Part shown: one piece after another, positions 16,484-25,774 of the stretch
Layout of the letters: every line of letters starts with the position of its first letter
How positions within the stretch are numbered: the first letter of the stretch is position 1
NCBI RefSeq assembly: GCF_002891295.1
Contig: NZ_LGUI01000003.1
Location: 62,001-126,000, forward strand
DNA: 64,000 nucleotides
Reading direction: 5' to 3'
From: Streptomyces eurocidicus
GTDB taxonomy: Bacteria; Actinomycetota; Actinomycetes; Streptomycetales; Streptomycetaceae
Position numbers and translations under genes: made by a program
Notes under the pieces: generated by a model
What the model was told of the DNA's origin: nothing
The model's database searches: none
Seen by the model: the letters and a program-made list of their open reading frames with translations, nothing else

Positions 16484-17257
16484 TCAGTCGGTGGGCGGCT
16501 CCACCCGCACCCCTATCTGCGCGGCGAACACGGGGGCCAGGTCCAGCAGTTGCGCGGGGCTGATGACGGCCCCCGACAGCCGGTCGACCCCGCGCGCTAT
16601 GTCCAGCTCGGCGGCCGCCCGCAGATCGACGTCCTTCATCCGGGCGGCCGAGAAGTCCACCCGGCGCAGCGCGCAGTCGCGGAAGACCACGCGCTCCAGG
16701 GTCGCCGCCCCGAAATCGGCCTCCGAGAGCACACAGCCCTCGAACGTCACGTCCTTCAGCGTGGCCTTGCGCAGATTCAGATAGTCGATCTTGCCGCCGC
16801 GCACCACGACCCGCTCCAGGGTCGCGCCGTGCAGCTGGACGCCGCCGAGCCGGGCGTCCGTCAGCTCCACGTCCCGCAGAGTGGCCTCCGCCAGGTCCGT
16901 GCCCACACCGCGGACGCCGTCCAGGACGCAGTCCGTGAAGCGCACGCGGCCGAAGCGCGCCTCGTCCAGCGCGCAGCGGCGCAACCGGCAGTCCATGAAG
17001 CGGGCGCCCCGGGCCCGCTGCCCCACGAAGTCCGCCTCGATGAACTCCAGGCCGTCGTAATCCCCCTCGGGCTCCAGCCCGGATCCCCCGTACGGGCGCA
17101 GCGGAGGCAGCCTCACATCTGGCAGCCTGGCCATCGGGGCCGCCTTCCGCGCGCCCTTCCCGCGCGGGCCGCCGCGCGCCCCGGCCCGGGCCGCACCCCG
17201 CCCGGCGCCGCCCGTCCCGCCGTCCGTCCCGCCGTCTGCCCCGCTGCCGATCGCCAT
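16484..17257 (-). CDS. Pentapeptide-repeat protein
   Basis: It encodes 257 residues from ATG 17257. The N-terminal 40 residues are Gly/Arg/Ala-rich and probably disordered. From about 70 on, A(D/N)LxX-type five-residue steps form a right-handed quadrilateral beta-helix: ARFMDCRLRRCALDEARFGR, GTDLAEATLRDVELTDARLG, NLRKATLKDVTFEGCVLSEA. ATG 17134 (MARLPDV) has a better binding site (GGAAGG, 8 bases) and may be the true start. Some relatives mimic DNA; the role here is unknown. It is divergent from the oxidoreductase gene. Confidence 0.82.
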   Translation of the reverse strand: MAIGSGADGGTDGGTGGAGRGAARAGARGGPRGKGARKAAPMARLPDVRLPPLRPYGGSGLEPEGDYDGLEFIEADFVGQRARGARFMDCRLRRCALDEARFGRVRFTDCVLDGVRGVGTDLAEATLRDVELTDARLGGVQLHGATLERVVVRGGKIDYLNLRKATLKDVTFEGCVLSEADFGAATLERVVFRDCALRRVDFSAARMKDVDLRAAAELDIARGVDRLSGAVISPAQLLDLAPVFAAQIGVRVEPPTD

Positions 17258-17291
17258 GGATCCACCGTGGCACACGGCACTGACAACGGCC

Positions 17292-17322
17292 TTGACCTCG
17301 ATCGCGGTTGAGGTTGAAAGCT
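17292..17322 (+). promoter_or_regulatory. SoxR-like box in a 19-bp-spacer promoter
   Basis: ACCTCGATC and GGTTGAGGT (17295-17303 and 17306-17314) form an imperfect palindrome with 7 of 9 pairs. The left arm overlaps a -35 TTGACC at 17292-17297; 19 bases on, AAAGCT at 17317-17322 is a possible -10. The palindrome between widely spaced hexamers is the layout of MerR-family activators, and its sequence resembles SoxR sites (CCTCAA...TTGAGG). It lies about 70 bases before the oxidoreductase gene. Confidence 0.55.
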
Positions 17323-17382
17323 CGACTACGCCGCTCGAAGCTCGAAGCACCACCACCCGCCCCGCCCCCGAGGGAGCACCGC

Positions 17383-18390
17383 ATGCACGCCGTCCGACTC
17401 CACGCCTTCGGCCCCGCCGAGAACCTCACCTACGAGCGGACCTCGGATCCCGAGCCGGGGCCGGGGCAGGTGCGGGTGGCGGTGACGGCCGCGGGGGTGC
17501 ACCTGATCGACACCGCGCTCCGCAAGGGCACCACCAAGGGGCCGTACGGGCCGCCCGAGCTGCCCACGATCCCCGGCCGGGAGGTCGCGGGCACCGTGGA
17601 CGCCGTGGGCGAGGGCACCGACCCCTCGTGGCTGGGCCGCCGCGTCGTCGCCCACCTCGGCATGGTCCCCGGCGGCTACGCCGAGCTGGCCGTGACCGAC
17701 GTCGGCAACCTCCACGAGATCCCCGAGGGGCTGCGCGAGGAGCACGCCATCGCCATGGTGGGCACCGGCCGGATGGCCCTCGACATCCTCTCCTTCCGGG
17801 AGCCGACCGCCGACGACGTCGTCGTGGTGCTGGCCGCCGCCGGGGGCATCGGCGCCCTCCTCGTCCAGCTCGCGAAGGGCGCGGGCGCCCGCGTCGTGGG
17901 CCTCGCGGGCGGCCCCTCCAAGGTGGAGCGGGTGCGCGGGCTGGGCGCCGACATCGCCCTCGACTACACCCGGCCGGACTGGGCCGACGCGGCCCGCACC
18001 GCCCTCGGCGGCGCCGCCGCGACCGTCGTCTTCGACGGCGTCGGGGGCCCGGCGGCCCGTGCCGCCGCCGGGCTGCTCGGCACGGGCGGCACGCATGTCG
18101 CCTACGGCTGGGCCTCGGCCGTCACCACCGGCGAGACCCCCGGACCGGTCCTCACCCCGGAGGAACTCACGGCCCGCTCCCTCACCTCGCACGACGTACT
18201 CGGCGACCCGATGCTGAAGCGGGTCGGAGGTCCGGAGGGGATGCGGCGGCTGCGGGCGGAGGCGTTGCGGCGGGCGGCGGCGGGAGATTTCACGCCGCTG
18301 ATCACGCGGTTTCCGCTGGCGGAGGCGGCGGCGGCGCATCGCGCGTTGGAATCGCGCGGGACGGTGGGGAAGGTTGTGCTCATTCCTTGA
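17383..18390 (+). CDS. Zinc-less quinone oxidoreductase-like MDR protein
   Basis: It encodes 335 residues from ATG 17383 (GAGGGAG upstream). The GroES-like N-terminal half (GPGQVRVAVTAAGVHLIDTA, PTIPGREVAGTVDAVG) is followed by a Rossmann half with AAAGGIGALLVQLAKGAGAR at about 160-180, the NADPH site of quinone reductases; catalytic zinc cysteines are absent. Position and promoter recall, from memory, a SoxR-controlled oxidoreductase of S. coelicolor. It probably reduces quinones or redox-cycling compounds. Confidence 0.85.
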   Translation: MHAVRLHAFGPAENLTYERTSDPEPGPGQVRVAVTAAGVHLIDTALRKGTTKGPYGPPELPTIPGREVAGTVDAVGEGTDPSWLGRRVVAHLGMVPGGYAELAVTDVGNLHEIPEGLREEHAIAMVGTGRMALDILSFREPTADDVVVVLAAAGGIGALLVQLAKGAGARVVGLAGGPSKVERVRGLGADIALDYTRPDWADAARTALGGAAATVVFDGVGGPAARAAAGLLGTGGTHVAYGWASAVTTGETPGPVLTPEELTARSLTSHDVLGDPMLKRVGGPEGMRRLRAEALRRAAAGDFTPLITRFPLAEAAAAHRALESRGTVGKVVLIP

Positions 18391-18410
18391 GCGGGTGGGG
18401 TGGGGTGGGG

Positions 18411-18573
18411 TGCGCCTGCGGCGGGCCTTTCCCCACCCCGCCCCTTCCCGTAACCGGGGCTCCGCCCCGGACCCCGGTCCTCAATCGCCGGACGGGCTGA
18501 AAATCAGCCCGTCCGGCGATTGAGGACATTCGGGAAGGGGCGGGGCTGGGGAAAAAGCCCCGCGCAGCGGCAA
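18411..18573. repeat. Large palindromic intergenic element, copy A
   Basis: The core is a perfect 23-bp hairpin (18478-18500 with 18504-18526, loop AAA). An outer pair CCCCGCCCCTTCCCG (18436-18450) / CGGGAAGGGGCGGGG (18531-18545) encloses it. It starts with GCCTGCGGCGGGC and ends CCCCGCGCAGCGGCAA, both shared with copy C. It follows the oxidoreductase gene and could act as a transcription terminator. Confidence 0.8.
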
Positions 18574-18655
18574 CACCCCCCACTCCCGACGCGCGCCCCA
18601 TCCCCATCCGGCCTAACCTGGTGGGTGATCGCCCGCGATCGGAAGCGAGGGTCCG

Positions 18656-20260
18656 ATGAGCGCCAGCCCGACACCCCCCGGCCCCCGCCGCTGGTGGGCC
18701 CTCGTCGTCATCGCGATCGCACAGCTCATGGTCGTCCTCGACGCGACCATCGTGAACATCGCCCTCCCCTCCGCGCAGCGCGAACTCCACATGTCCGACG
18801 GCAACCGGCAGTGGGTCATCACCGCCTACACCCTCGCCTTCGGCGGGCTGCTGCTCCTCGGCGGGCGGATCGCCGACCTGGTGGGGCGGAAGCTCACCTT
18901 CATGACCGGTCTGCTGGGCTTCGCGGGCGCCTCCGCGCTCGGCGGCGCCGCGCACACCTCCGGTCTGCTGTTCATGGCCCGCGCCCTCCAGGGCGCCTTC
19001 GGCGCGCTCCTGGCGCCCTCCGCGCTCTCCCTGCTGACGACCACGTTCACGGACGGGAAGGAGCGCGGCAAGGCGTTCGGGATCTACGGCGCCATCGCAG
19101 GCGGCGGCGCCGCCATCGGCCTGATCGCGGGCGGGCTGCTCACCGAGTACCTCGACTGGCGCTGGTGCCTCTACGTCAACATCCCCATCGCCGTCATCGC
19201 CTTCCTCGGCGCCCTCGTCTTCCTCCATGACGACCGGCGCCGCCGCGAGGACGGCCGGCCGCGTCTGGACATCCCCGGCGCCGTCCTGGGCTGCGGCGGC
19301 CTCGTCGCGATCGTCTACGGATGCAGCGAGGCGGAGCCGCGCGGCTGGGGCGACCCACTGGTGCTCGGGCTGCTCTGCGGGGGCGTGGCGCTGCTGGGCG
19401 TCTTCGCCTGGTGGCAGAGCCGGGCCCGGAACCCCCTGCTGCCGCTGCACGTCCTCCGCGACCGCAACCGTGCCGGCTCGTTCCTGGTCATGGGGCTCGC
19501 CGTGATCGCGATGTTCGGCATGTTCCTGTTCATGACCTACTACCTCCAGGTCGTGCTCGGCTACTCCCCCGTCCGCACCGGCCTGGCGTTCCTCCCGATG
19601 ACGGCCGCGATCATCCTGGGCTCCACCCAGATATCGGCCCGGCTGATGACCCATGTGCCGCCGCGCACCCTGATGGTCCCGGGCGCCGTCCTGGCCGCGT
19701 GCGGGCTCTTCCTGCTGACCTTCCTGACCGCCGAACCCGCCTACGTCACCCATGTGCTGCCCGCCGAGCTGCTCGTCGGCCTCGGCATGGGTCTGATCTT
19801 CATGCCGGTGATGGCGACCGCCACGGCGGGTGTCGCCCCTCAGGACGCCGGCGTCACTTCCGCCACCGTCAACACAGCCCAGCAGGTCGGTGGCTCCATC
19901 GGCACCGCCCTCCTCAACACGATCGCGACCACCGCCAGCACCACGTACATCACGGCTCATCTGAAGACGGCGGCCGCCACCAGCGGCGGGCAGCTCACGG
20001 CCCCGGTACGCGACCACATCGTCAAGACCGGTGTCGTGCACGGCTTCAACATCGCCATCGCCTGGGGCGCGGGCATCATGCTGCTGGCCGGCGCCGTCGG
20101 CTGGCTGCTGGTCACCACCGGCGCCCCCAAACACGCGAGCCCGGCCGGTGACCTCGCCCGTCCCTCGGAGGCCGCCGTGGAAGCCGCCGAACGCCACCAC
20201 ATGCGGGCCTACGAGGAGGGCGAGGGGAACGAGACCGACGAGTTCCCCGCCGAACGCTGA
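18656..20260 (+). CDS. MFS drug:H+ antiporter, DHA2 (EmrB/QacA) family
   Basis: It encodes 534 residues with about 14 transmembrane helices. Family motifs are LDATIVNIALPS in helix 1 (motif D), GGRIADLVGRKLTF (motif A) and GGAAIGLIAGGLLTEYLDWRW (motif C). It probably exports cationic or amphiphilic drugs using the proton gradient. GCGAGG lies 5 bases before the ATG. No regulator gene is adjacent, and palindromic element A precedes it. The substrate is not predictable. Confidence 0.9.
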   Translation: MSASPTPPGPRRWWALVVIAIAQLMVVLDATIVNIALPSAQRELHMSDGNRQWVITAYTLAFGGLLLLGGRIADLVGRKLTFMTGLLGFAGASALGGAAHTSGLLFMARALQGAFGALLAPSALSLLTTTFTDGKERGKAFGIYGAIAGGGAAIGLIAGGLLTEYLDWRWCLYVNIPIAVIAFLGALVFLHDDRRRREDGRPRLDIPGAVLGCGGLVAIVYGCSEAEPRGWGDPLVLGLLCGGVALLGVFAWWQSRARNPLLPLHVLRDRNRAGSFLVMGLAVIAMFGMFLFMTYYLQVVLGYSPVRTGLAFLPMTAAIILGSTQISARLMTHVPPRTLMVPGAVLAACGLFLLTFLTAEPAYVTHVLPAELLVGLGMGLIFMPVMATATAGVAPQDAGVTSATVNTAQQVGGSIGTALLNTIATTASTTYITAHLKTAAATSGGQLTAPVRDHIVKTGVVHGFNIAIAWGAGIMLLAGAVGWLLVTTGAPKHASPAGDLARPSEAAVEAAERHHMRAYEEGEGNETDEFPAER

Positions 20261-20498
20261 AGGGGCCCGGGAACAGGGCTACCGGGCGATCCGGTTCAAT
20301 GCCGCCGCCGAGAGCAGCACCCGGGCCGTCCGGCTCCGGAAGTCCCCGGGATTCCCGGTGACCGGCACGCTCCCCGAGGGATTCCGGCCGCCGGAAGGCG
20401 GCTGCACCGGCCCGCGCATCACGCGTCCGGCCCGGTAATCCAAGGGGTCTTCCACGGGTCTTCCACGTAACCGTCCGGACGCCCTTCCCGACGCTCCG

Positions 20499-21644
20499 TC
20501 ACGCCACGATCCGCATCTCCCGGTCCGTATTGTTGAGCCGCCGCCCGGCCGAATCCGTGCACGTGACAATATCCTCGATCCGTACACCGAATCGGCCCGG
20601 CAGATAAATCCCCGGCTCGATCGAGAAACACATCCCCGGCACCAGCGGCAAATGCTCGCCCGCCACCAGGTACGGCGGCTCGTGCGTGGTCACGCCGATG
20701 CCGTGGCCGGTGCGGTGGATGAAGTACTCGCCGTATCCGGCCGAGCGGATCACCTGGCGCGCCACGCGGTCGATGTCCTGGCAGGCCACGCCCGGTCGTA
20801 CGGCCTCGAACGCCGCCTGCTGCGCCTCGCGCACCACGTCGTGGACCTTACGCTCCTCGGCGGACGGTTCACCCACATGGACCGTGCGCGTCGTGTCCGA
20901 GCCATAGCCGTCCAGCAGGCCGCCGAAGTCCATCACGACCATGTCGCCGGTCTCGATGACGCGGTCGCCCGCGTCATGGTGCGGATTGGCGCCGTTGGGG
21001 CCCGAGCCCACCACCGTGAAGTCGACCTGGGAGTGGCCGTTCTCGCGCAGCAGGCGCGCCAGGTCGGCCGCCACCTCCCGCTCCCGCCGCCCGGCGAACC
21101 GGAGCTTCACGATCTCCTCGTACGTGGCGTCCGCCGCCGCGCCCGCCGCCGCCAGCCGGTCCACCTCATAGGCGTCCTTGACCGCCCGCAGCATCGGCAG
21201 CACCTCGGTGAACGCGCCGTACGCCACCGCCGGTCGGGCCCGCTGCAGCGCCAGCAGGTGCAGCGCCCAGGCGTTGTCCGAGACGCCGTAGCGGCCGCGC
21301 TCGTCGAGCAGCGGGGCCAGCGCGGCGTACGGGTCCTGGCCGTCCGTCCAGCCGGTGACCGCCAACGCTCCGGCGCCCGGCGCGCGTTCGGCGTCGGGCC
21401 GCTCCAGCGCCGGCACCAGCAGCTGCGGCCGCTTCCCCCGGGTCAGCAGCAGTGCCGTCAACCGCTCGGAGGTGTGCGGCCGGTAGCCCGTCAGCCAGCC
21501 GAGGTCGGGACCCGGGGTGACGATCACACCGGCGAGGCCGGCGTCGGCGGCCGACACGGCGGCGCGCTCCATCCGGGCGGCGTACACGGCGGGGTCCACG
21601 GGACCTCCGGACTGCTTGCCGGGAACGGCAGTTGTATCGCTCAT
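20499..21644 (-). CDS. M24-family metallopeptidase (Xaa-Pro aminopeptidase/prolidase type)
   Basis: It encodes 381 residues: a creatinase-like N-terminal domain and a pita-bread catalytic domain with five metal ligands (Asp in MVVMDFGG and in GYGSDTTRT, His in HRTGHGIG, Glu in SIEPGIY and RIEDIV). It should cleave N-terminal residues preceding proline, or proline dipeptides, in the cytosol. It is convergent with the DHA2 gene and divergent from the MMPL gene; an 18-bp palindrome lies in the latter gap. Confidence 0.92.
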   Translation of the reverse strand: MSDTTAVPGKQSGGPVDPAVYAARMERAAVSAADAGLAGVIVTPGPDLGWLTGYRPHTSERLTALLLTRGKRPQLLVPALERPDAERAPGAGALAVTGWTDGQDPYAALAPLLDERGRYGVSDNAWALHLLALQRARPAVAYGAFTEVLPMLRAVKDAYEVDRLAAAGAAADATYEEIVKLRFAGRREREVAADLARLLRENGHSQVDFTVVGSGPNGANPHHDAGDRVIETGDMVVMDFGGLLDGYGSDTTRTVHVGEPSAEERKVHDVVREAQQAAFEAVRPGVACQDIDRVARQVIRSAGYGEYFIHRTGHGIGVTTHEPPYLVAGEHLPLVPGMCFSIEPGIYLPGRFGVRIEDIVTCTDSAGRRLNNTDREMRIVA

Positions 21645-21709
21645 GGGGGCAGAGTAATCCGCAGGGAGGCGGTCGGCGGAGCATTTCTCTACCCCACGGT
21701 GGAGAGCCC

Positions 21710-21727
21710 CTCATCCGGCCGGATGAG
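21710..21727. promoter_or_regulatory. 18-bp perfect palindrome between divergent genes
   Basis: CTCATCCGG followed by its exact reverse complement CCGGATGAG lies 66 bases before the M24 start and about 140 bases before the MMPL start. Dyads of this size often bind regulators; none is identified. Confidence 0.35.
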
Positions 21728-21864
21728 ACGCACCCCGACCCAGGGCCGATTTCCCCCGGATTCCGTTGTGACCACGGAACTTCCACGCCTAGCGTGTTGT
21801 CGCCCGTACCGAACTCTTATCCAGTCGTTCTTCCGCCGGGCGCATCACACGTTGAAGGAGCACC

Positions 21865-24033
21865 ATGTTCCGAGCGATCGGTCGGTTCGCCGTCCACCGA
21901 CCCTGGCTGACCATTGCGGGGTGGCTCATCGCCGCCGTGGCCCTGGCCATGCTCGCCCCGGGCCTCAAGTCGACCACGGATGAAACGGAATTCCTCCCTT
22001 CACATTACGAGTCCGTACAGGCGGGAAAACTTCAGGAAAACGCCTTCCCCAAGACCGAACAGCCCTCGGCCATCGCCGTCTTCCAGCGCGCGGACGGGGG
22101 AAAGCTCACCACCGCCGACCGCGCCGACGTCGCCAGGATCGCGGCCGGCCTCCAGGACAAGCACCGCGAGGGCATAGCCAAGGTGGCGACCAGCCCCCAG
22201 GCCGTGTCCCCCAACGGCGAGATCGCCCTGGCCAACATCGTCGCCGAGAAGGACAAGGGCAAGAACCCGGCCGACGAGACGGTGCCCAACGCCGTCAAGG
22301 ACCTCCGTGAGGACGCCAAACCGCTCCTCAAGGAGACCCGGTTGAAGATGGGCATCACGGGTCAGGCGGCCACCGCGCTGGACTCCCGGGAGTCCAGCGG
22401 TGACACCGACGCCATGATCATGATGGCGACGCTGGTGCTCATCGTCGTCCTGCTGCTCGTCATCTTCCGCAGCCCGCTGATCGCCCTGATGCCGGTGCTC
22501 ATCATCGCCGTCGTCTTCATGGTGGCCCTCGGCCTCATCGGCACCGCCGCCGACCTCGGCGGCCTGAAGGCCGACAACTCCATCTCCGCGATCCTGATCG
22601 TCGTCCTCTTCGGCGTCGGGACCGACTACATCCTCTTCCTCCTCTTCCGCTACCGCGAGGAGCTGCGGGCCGGGACGCAGCCCAAGGAGGCGCTGGTCAA
22701 CTCCGTCGCCCGGGTGGGCGAGACCATCGCCTCGGCCGCCGGCGCCGTGATCGTCGCCTTCCTCGCCCTGCTGCTGTCCACCATGGGCATGATGCGGGCG
22801 ATGGGCCCCTCGCTCGCCATCTCGGTCGCCGTGACGCTGGTCGCCGCGCTCACGCTCGTGCCCGCCGTCTTCTCGCTCCTCGGCACCAAGGCGTTCTGGC
22901 CCTCCAAGGCGTGGAAGAAGCGGCCCCGCACCCGCCTCGCCGACGGGCTCGGCTCCCTGGTCGCCCGCCGGCCCGGCGTCATCGCCGCGCTGTCCGCGGC
23001 CGTCCTCGCCGTCCTCGCCGTGGGCACCTTCAGCTTCAAGGCCGAGTTCGACACCGACAGCTCGCTCTCGTCCAAGCTGGAGTCCGTCCAGGCCATGAAG
23101 GACCTCCAGCGCGGGTTCTCCGCCGGGCAGTCCGACCCGGCGATGGTCTACGTCCAGTCGAAGTCCGGCGCACCGCTCGACAAGGGCGCCCTGGACACGT
23201 ACAAGACCAAGCTGGAGGGCGTGGACGGCGTCGGCTCCGCCACCCTGACCACGACCAACCCCCAGGGCACCGTCGCCCAGTACAGCGTCGTCCTCAAATA
23301 CCGCCCCACCGAGGACAAGGCCATCGAGCTGGCCGGCGGCCCACTGCGGGACGCCGCGCACTCGACGGCCCCCGAGGGAACGAAGGCGCTGGTCGGCGGC
23401 ACGTCGGCGGTCCTCTCCGACGTCGAGAAGGCCGTCACCCACGACTACAAGCTGGTCTTCCCCGTCGCCGGTCTCGCCATCATGATCATCCTGGGCCTGC
23501 TGCTCCGCAGTCTGGTCGCGCCCGTCTATCTGATGGTCTCCGTCGCCCTGGGCTTCACGGCGACCCTCGGCGCGACGGTCTGGCTCTTCCAGGACCTCCA
23601 GCACAAGCACGGCCTGCTGTTCATGCTGCCGGTCATCGTCTATCTCTTCGTCGTCGCCATCGGCACCGACTACAACATCCTGATGGTCGCCCGGCTCCGC
23701 GAGGAGGTCCGGCGCGGCGTCCCGGCCCGCGAGGCCGTCCGCACGGCCGTCGCCCGCTCGACGCCGACGATCGCCTCGGCGGCGGTCATCCTCGCCGGTA
23801 CGTTCGGCGTCCTGATGCTGGCCGACAACTCCATGCTCCAGCAGATGGGCTTCGCGGTCGCCTTCGGCATCCTGCTCACGGCCTTCGTCATGGCCATGCT
23901 GCTCGTGCCGACGATCACGTCCCTGCTGGGCCACAAGGCGTGGTGGCCGGGCCACCAGGACGCACCGCGCGTGGCACCGCCGGCCCACCCCTCCGCCCCG
24001 GCCTGGGCCGAGACCCAGGAGGCCCGCCGGTAG
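21865..24033 (+). CDS. MMPL-family RND transporter
   Basis: It encodes 722 residues. It has two halves, each with one helix, a large outside domain and a bundle of five helices: segments near 15-35 and 185-370, then 375-395 and 525-690. The paired FGVGTDYILFLLFRYREE and AIGTDYNILMVARLREE hold the Asp-Tyr dyads used for proton coupling in MmpL proteins. It probably exports lipids or hydrophobic metabolites. GAAGGAG lies 4 bases before the ATG. No partner gene is adjacent. Confidence 0.92.
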   Translation: MFRAIGRFAVHRPWLTIAGWLIAAVALAMLAPGLKSTTDETEFLPSHYESVQAGKLQENAFPKTEQPSAIAVFQRADGGKLTTADRADVARIAAGLQDKHREGIAKVATSPQAVSPNGEIALANIVAEKDKGKNPADETVPNAVKDLREDAKPLLKETRLKMGITGQAATALDSRESSGDTDAMIMMATLVLIVVLLLVIFRSPLIALMPVLIIAVVFMVALGLIGTAADLGGLKADNSISAILIVVLFGVGTDYILFLLFRYREELRAGTQPKEALVNSVARVGETIASAAGAVIVAFLALLLSTMGMMRAMGPSLAISVAVTLVAALTLVPAVFSLLGTKAFWPSKAWKKRPRTRLADGLGSLVARRPGVIAALSAAVLAVLAVGTFSFKAEFDTDSSLSSKLESVQAMKDLQRGFSAGQSDPAMVYVQSKSGAPLDKGALDTYKTKLEGVDGVGSATLTTTNPQGTVAQYSVVLKYRPTEDKAIELAGGPLRDAAHSTAPEGTKALVGGTSAVLSDVEKAVTHDYKLVFPVAGLAIMIILGLLLRSLVAPVYLMVSVALGFTATLGATVWLFQDLQHKHGLLFMLPVIVYLFVVAIGTDYNILMVARLREEVRRGVPAREAVRTAVARSTPTIASAAVILAGTFGVLMLADNSMLQQMGFAVAFGILLTAFVMAMLLVPTITSLLGHKAWWPGHQDAPRVAPPAHPSAPAWAETQEARR

Positions 24034-24104
24034 CGGCCGGCGCCCGCTCCCCGGACGTACGGAATCCGGGGAGCGGGCCCCGTGCAAACGGCCCCTGAAA
24101 AACA

Positions 24105-24140
24105 GAGAACCGCGGGTCCCTTCCGGGACCCGCGGTTCTC
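24105..24140. terminator. 16-bp perfect hairpin between mmpL-type gene and tRNA gene
   Basis: Arms at 24105-24120 and 24125-24140 pair fully around the tetraloop TTCC. It ends 5 bases beyond the tRNA 3' end and serves the minus-strand tRNA gene, possibly also the plus-strand transporter gene. Confidence 0.85.
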
Positions 24141-24145
24141 GTACG

Positions 24146-24218
24146 AGCCGACTGTCGGATTCGAACCGACGACCTTCGCTTTACAAGAGCGGTGCTCTAC
24201 CAGCTGAGCTAAGTCGGC
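24146..24218 (-). tRNA. tRNA-Thr (anticodon TGT)
   Basis: On the minus strand the 73-base cloverleaf starts GCCGACTTAGCTCAGCTGG, has anticodon loop CTTGTAA with anticodon TGT (reads ACA), T-loop GGTTCGAATCC, and a 3' acceptor strand AGTCGGC pairing with the 5' GCCGACT, then discriminator T. CCA is not encoded. ACA is a rare codon in such genomes, so expression could matter for A/T-rich transcripts. Confidence 0.96.
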
Positions 24219-24342
24219 GTGTGCGATGCAGTCTACCCAGACTCGGCCCATGGCCAGGCCATGAATTTTTTCCCCCGGTCCGCGGCCCTCCACTGCTGAC
24301 AACCGGCCACTCCACGGGTACCGTCACCGGCAACCCGGTCCA

Positions 24343-24358
24343 AATGGACTGGACCACT
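24343..24358. promoter_or_regulatory. DasR-responsive-element-like site before msiK
   Basis: AATGGACTGGACCACT matches 13 of 16 bases of the dre consensus ACTGGTCTAGACCACT and lies 54 bases before the msiK start. DasR represses sugar-uptake genes until glucosamine-6-phosphate appears, and msiK is required for chitobiose import, so a site here makes sense. Confidence 0.55.
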
Positions 24359-24411
24359 CCCTCTACTCGGATCGTCCGGCACGTTCCTGCCGGTGAAGGG
24401 ACCGCAACACC

Positions 24412-25548
24412 ATGGCCACGGTCACGTACGACAAGGCGACCCGCATTTACCCGGGTGCCGACAAGCCCGCCGTCGACCAGCTCGACATCGCGATCGAGGA
24501 CGGTGAGTTCCTCGTCCTCGTCGGGCCTTCCGGATGCGGCAAGTCCACCTCGCTCCGGATGCTCGCGGGGCTGGAGGACGTCAACGGCGGCGCCATCCGC
24601 ATCGGCGACCGCGATGTGACGCACCTGCCCCCGAAGGACCGGGACATCGCGATGGTGTTCCAGAACTACGCGCTCTACCCGCACATGACGGTCGCCGAGA
24701 ACATGGGCTTCGCCCTGAAGATCGCGGGCGTCAACAAGACGGAGATCCGGCAGAAGGTCGAGGACGCGGCGCGGATCCTGGACCTCACGGAGTACCTGGG
24801 CCGCAAGCCCAAGGCGCTCTCCGGCGGCCAGCGGCAGCGCGTCGCGATGGGCCGGGCCATCGTCCGGGAGCCCCAGGTGTTCCTGATGGACGAGCCGCTG
24901 TCGAACCTCGACGCCAAGCTGCGCGTGCAGACCCGCACCCAGATCGCCGGGCTCCAGCGCCGCCTCGGCATCACCACGGTGTACGTCACGCACGACCAGG
25001 TCGAGGCCATGACCATGGGCGACCGGGTCGCGGTCCTGAAGGACGGCCTGCTCCAGCAGGTCGACTCGCCGCGCAATATGTACGACCGCCCGGCCAACCT
25101 CTTCGTCGCGGGCTTCATCGGCTCGCCGGCCATGAACCTGGTCGAGGTGCCGATCACCGACGGCGGGGTGAAGTTCGGCAACAGCGTGGTGCCCGTGTCG
25201 CGCGAGGCGCTGACCGCCGCCGCCGACCGGGGCGACCGCACGGTCACGGTCGGTGTCCGCCCGGAGCACTTCGACGTGGTCGAGCAGGGCGGCGCGGCGG
25301 CGCAGTCGCTCAGCAAGGAGAGCGCGGGCGCGCCCGCCGGTCTCGCCGTCACCGTCAACGTGGTGGAGGAGCTGGGCGCCGACGGATATGTGTACGGCAC
25401 GGCGGAGGTCGGCGGCGACCACAAGGACCTCGTGGTCCGCGTCAACGGCCGGCGCGTCCCGGAGAAGGGCGCCCAGCTGCACGTCGTTCCGCGCGCCGGT
25501 GAGCTGCACGTCTTCTCGACGTCCTCGGGCGAGCGGCTGAGCGACTGA
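24412..25548 (+). CDS. msiK: Multiple-sugar-import ABC ATPase MsiK
   Basis: It encodes 378 residues. Walker A GPSGCGKST is at 38-46, the signature LSGGQRQR near 136, Walker B VFLMDEP near 160 and the switch His in YVTHDQ. The C-terminal OB domain includes GVRPEHFDV. It is the shared ATPase that energises many sugar importers (maltose, cellobiose, chitobiose, xylobiose) whose permease operons lack their own ATPase. The single-gene layout next to tRNA-Thr, and the sequence, match the streptomycete msiK locus. Confidence 0.92.
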   Translation: MATVTYDKATRIYPGADKPAVDQLDIAIEDGEFLVLVGPSGCGKSTSLRMLAGLEDVNGGAIRIGDRDVTHLPPKDRDIAMVFQNYALYPHMTVAENMGFALKIAGVNKTEIRQKVEDAARILDLTEYLGRKPKALSGGQRQRVAMGRAIVREPQVFLMDEPLSNLDAKLRVQTRTQIAGLQRRLGITTVYVTHDQVEAMTMGDRVAVLKDGLLQQVDSPRNMYDRPANLFVAGFIGSPAMNLVEVPITDGGVKFGNSVVPVSREALTAAADRGDRTVTVGVRPEHFDVVEQGGAAAQSLSKESAGAPAGLAVTVNVVEELGADGYVYGTAEVGGDHKDLVVRVNGRRVPEKGAQLHVVPRAGELHVFSTSSGERLSD

Positions 25549-25571
25549 CCGCACGGATCCCACCGGGTCCC

Positions 25572-25606
25572 GTACCGCCCCGCGCCGCTCCGGCGCGGGG
25601 CGGTAC
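25572..25606. terminator. 16-bp hairpin terminator after msiK
   Basis: Arms 25572-25587 and 25591-25606 pair perfectly around CTC, followed by GCATTTCCCC. It lies 23 bases after the msiK stop. Confidence 0.85.
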
Positions 25607-25774
25607 GCATTTCCCCCTCGGCACGGCAGATCCCCATCTGTCGATAAATATCCACGCAGACCGCGCCTTTCGAGCAGCGTTCGTCAATTTCACGCCCGCC
25701 CACTCGCCGAAATTACTCGCTCGAACGGGTGACTAAATGTCGCCCTATCGTTACCCCTCGCTACCATCTGCGAC

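Noticed and set aside
18380..20200. 606-codon minus-strand frame opposite the DHA2 transporter
   Set aside because: Composition is a complement artefact (Gly/Asp/Gln/Glu-rich); the plus strand carries intact transporter motifs.
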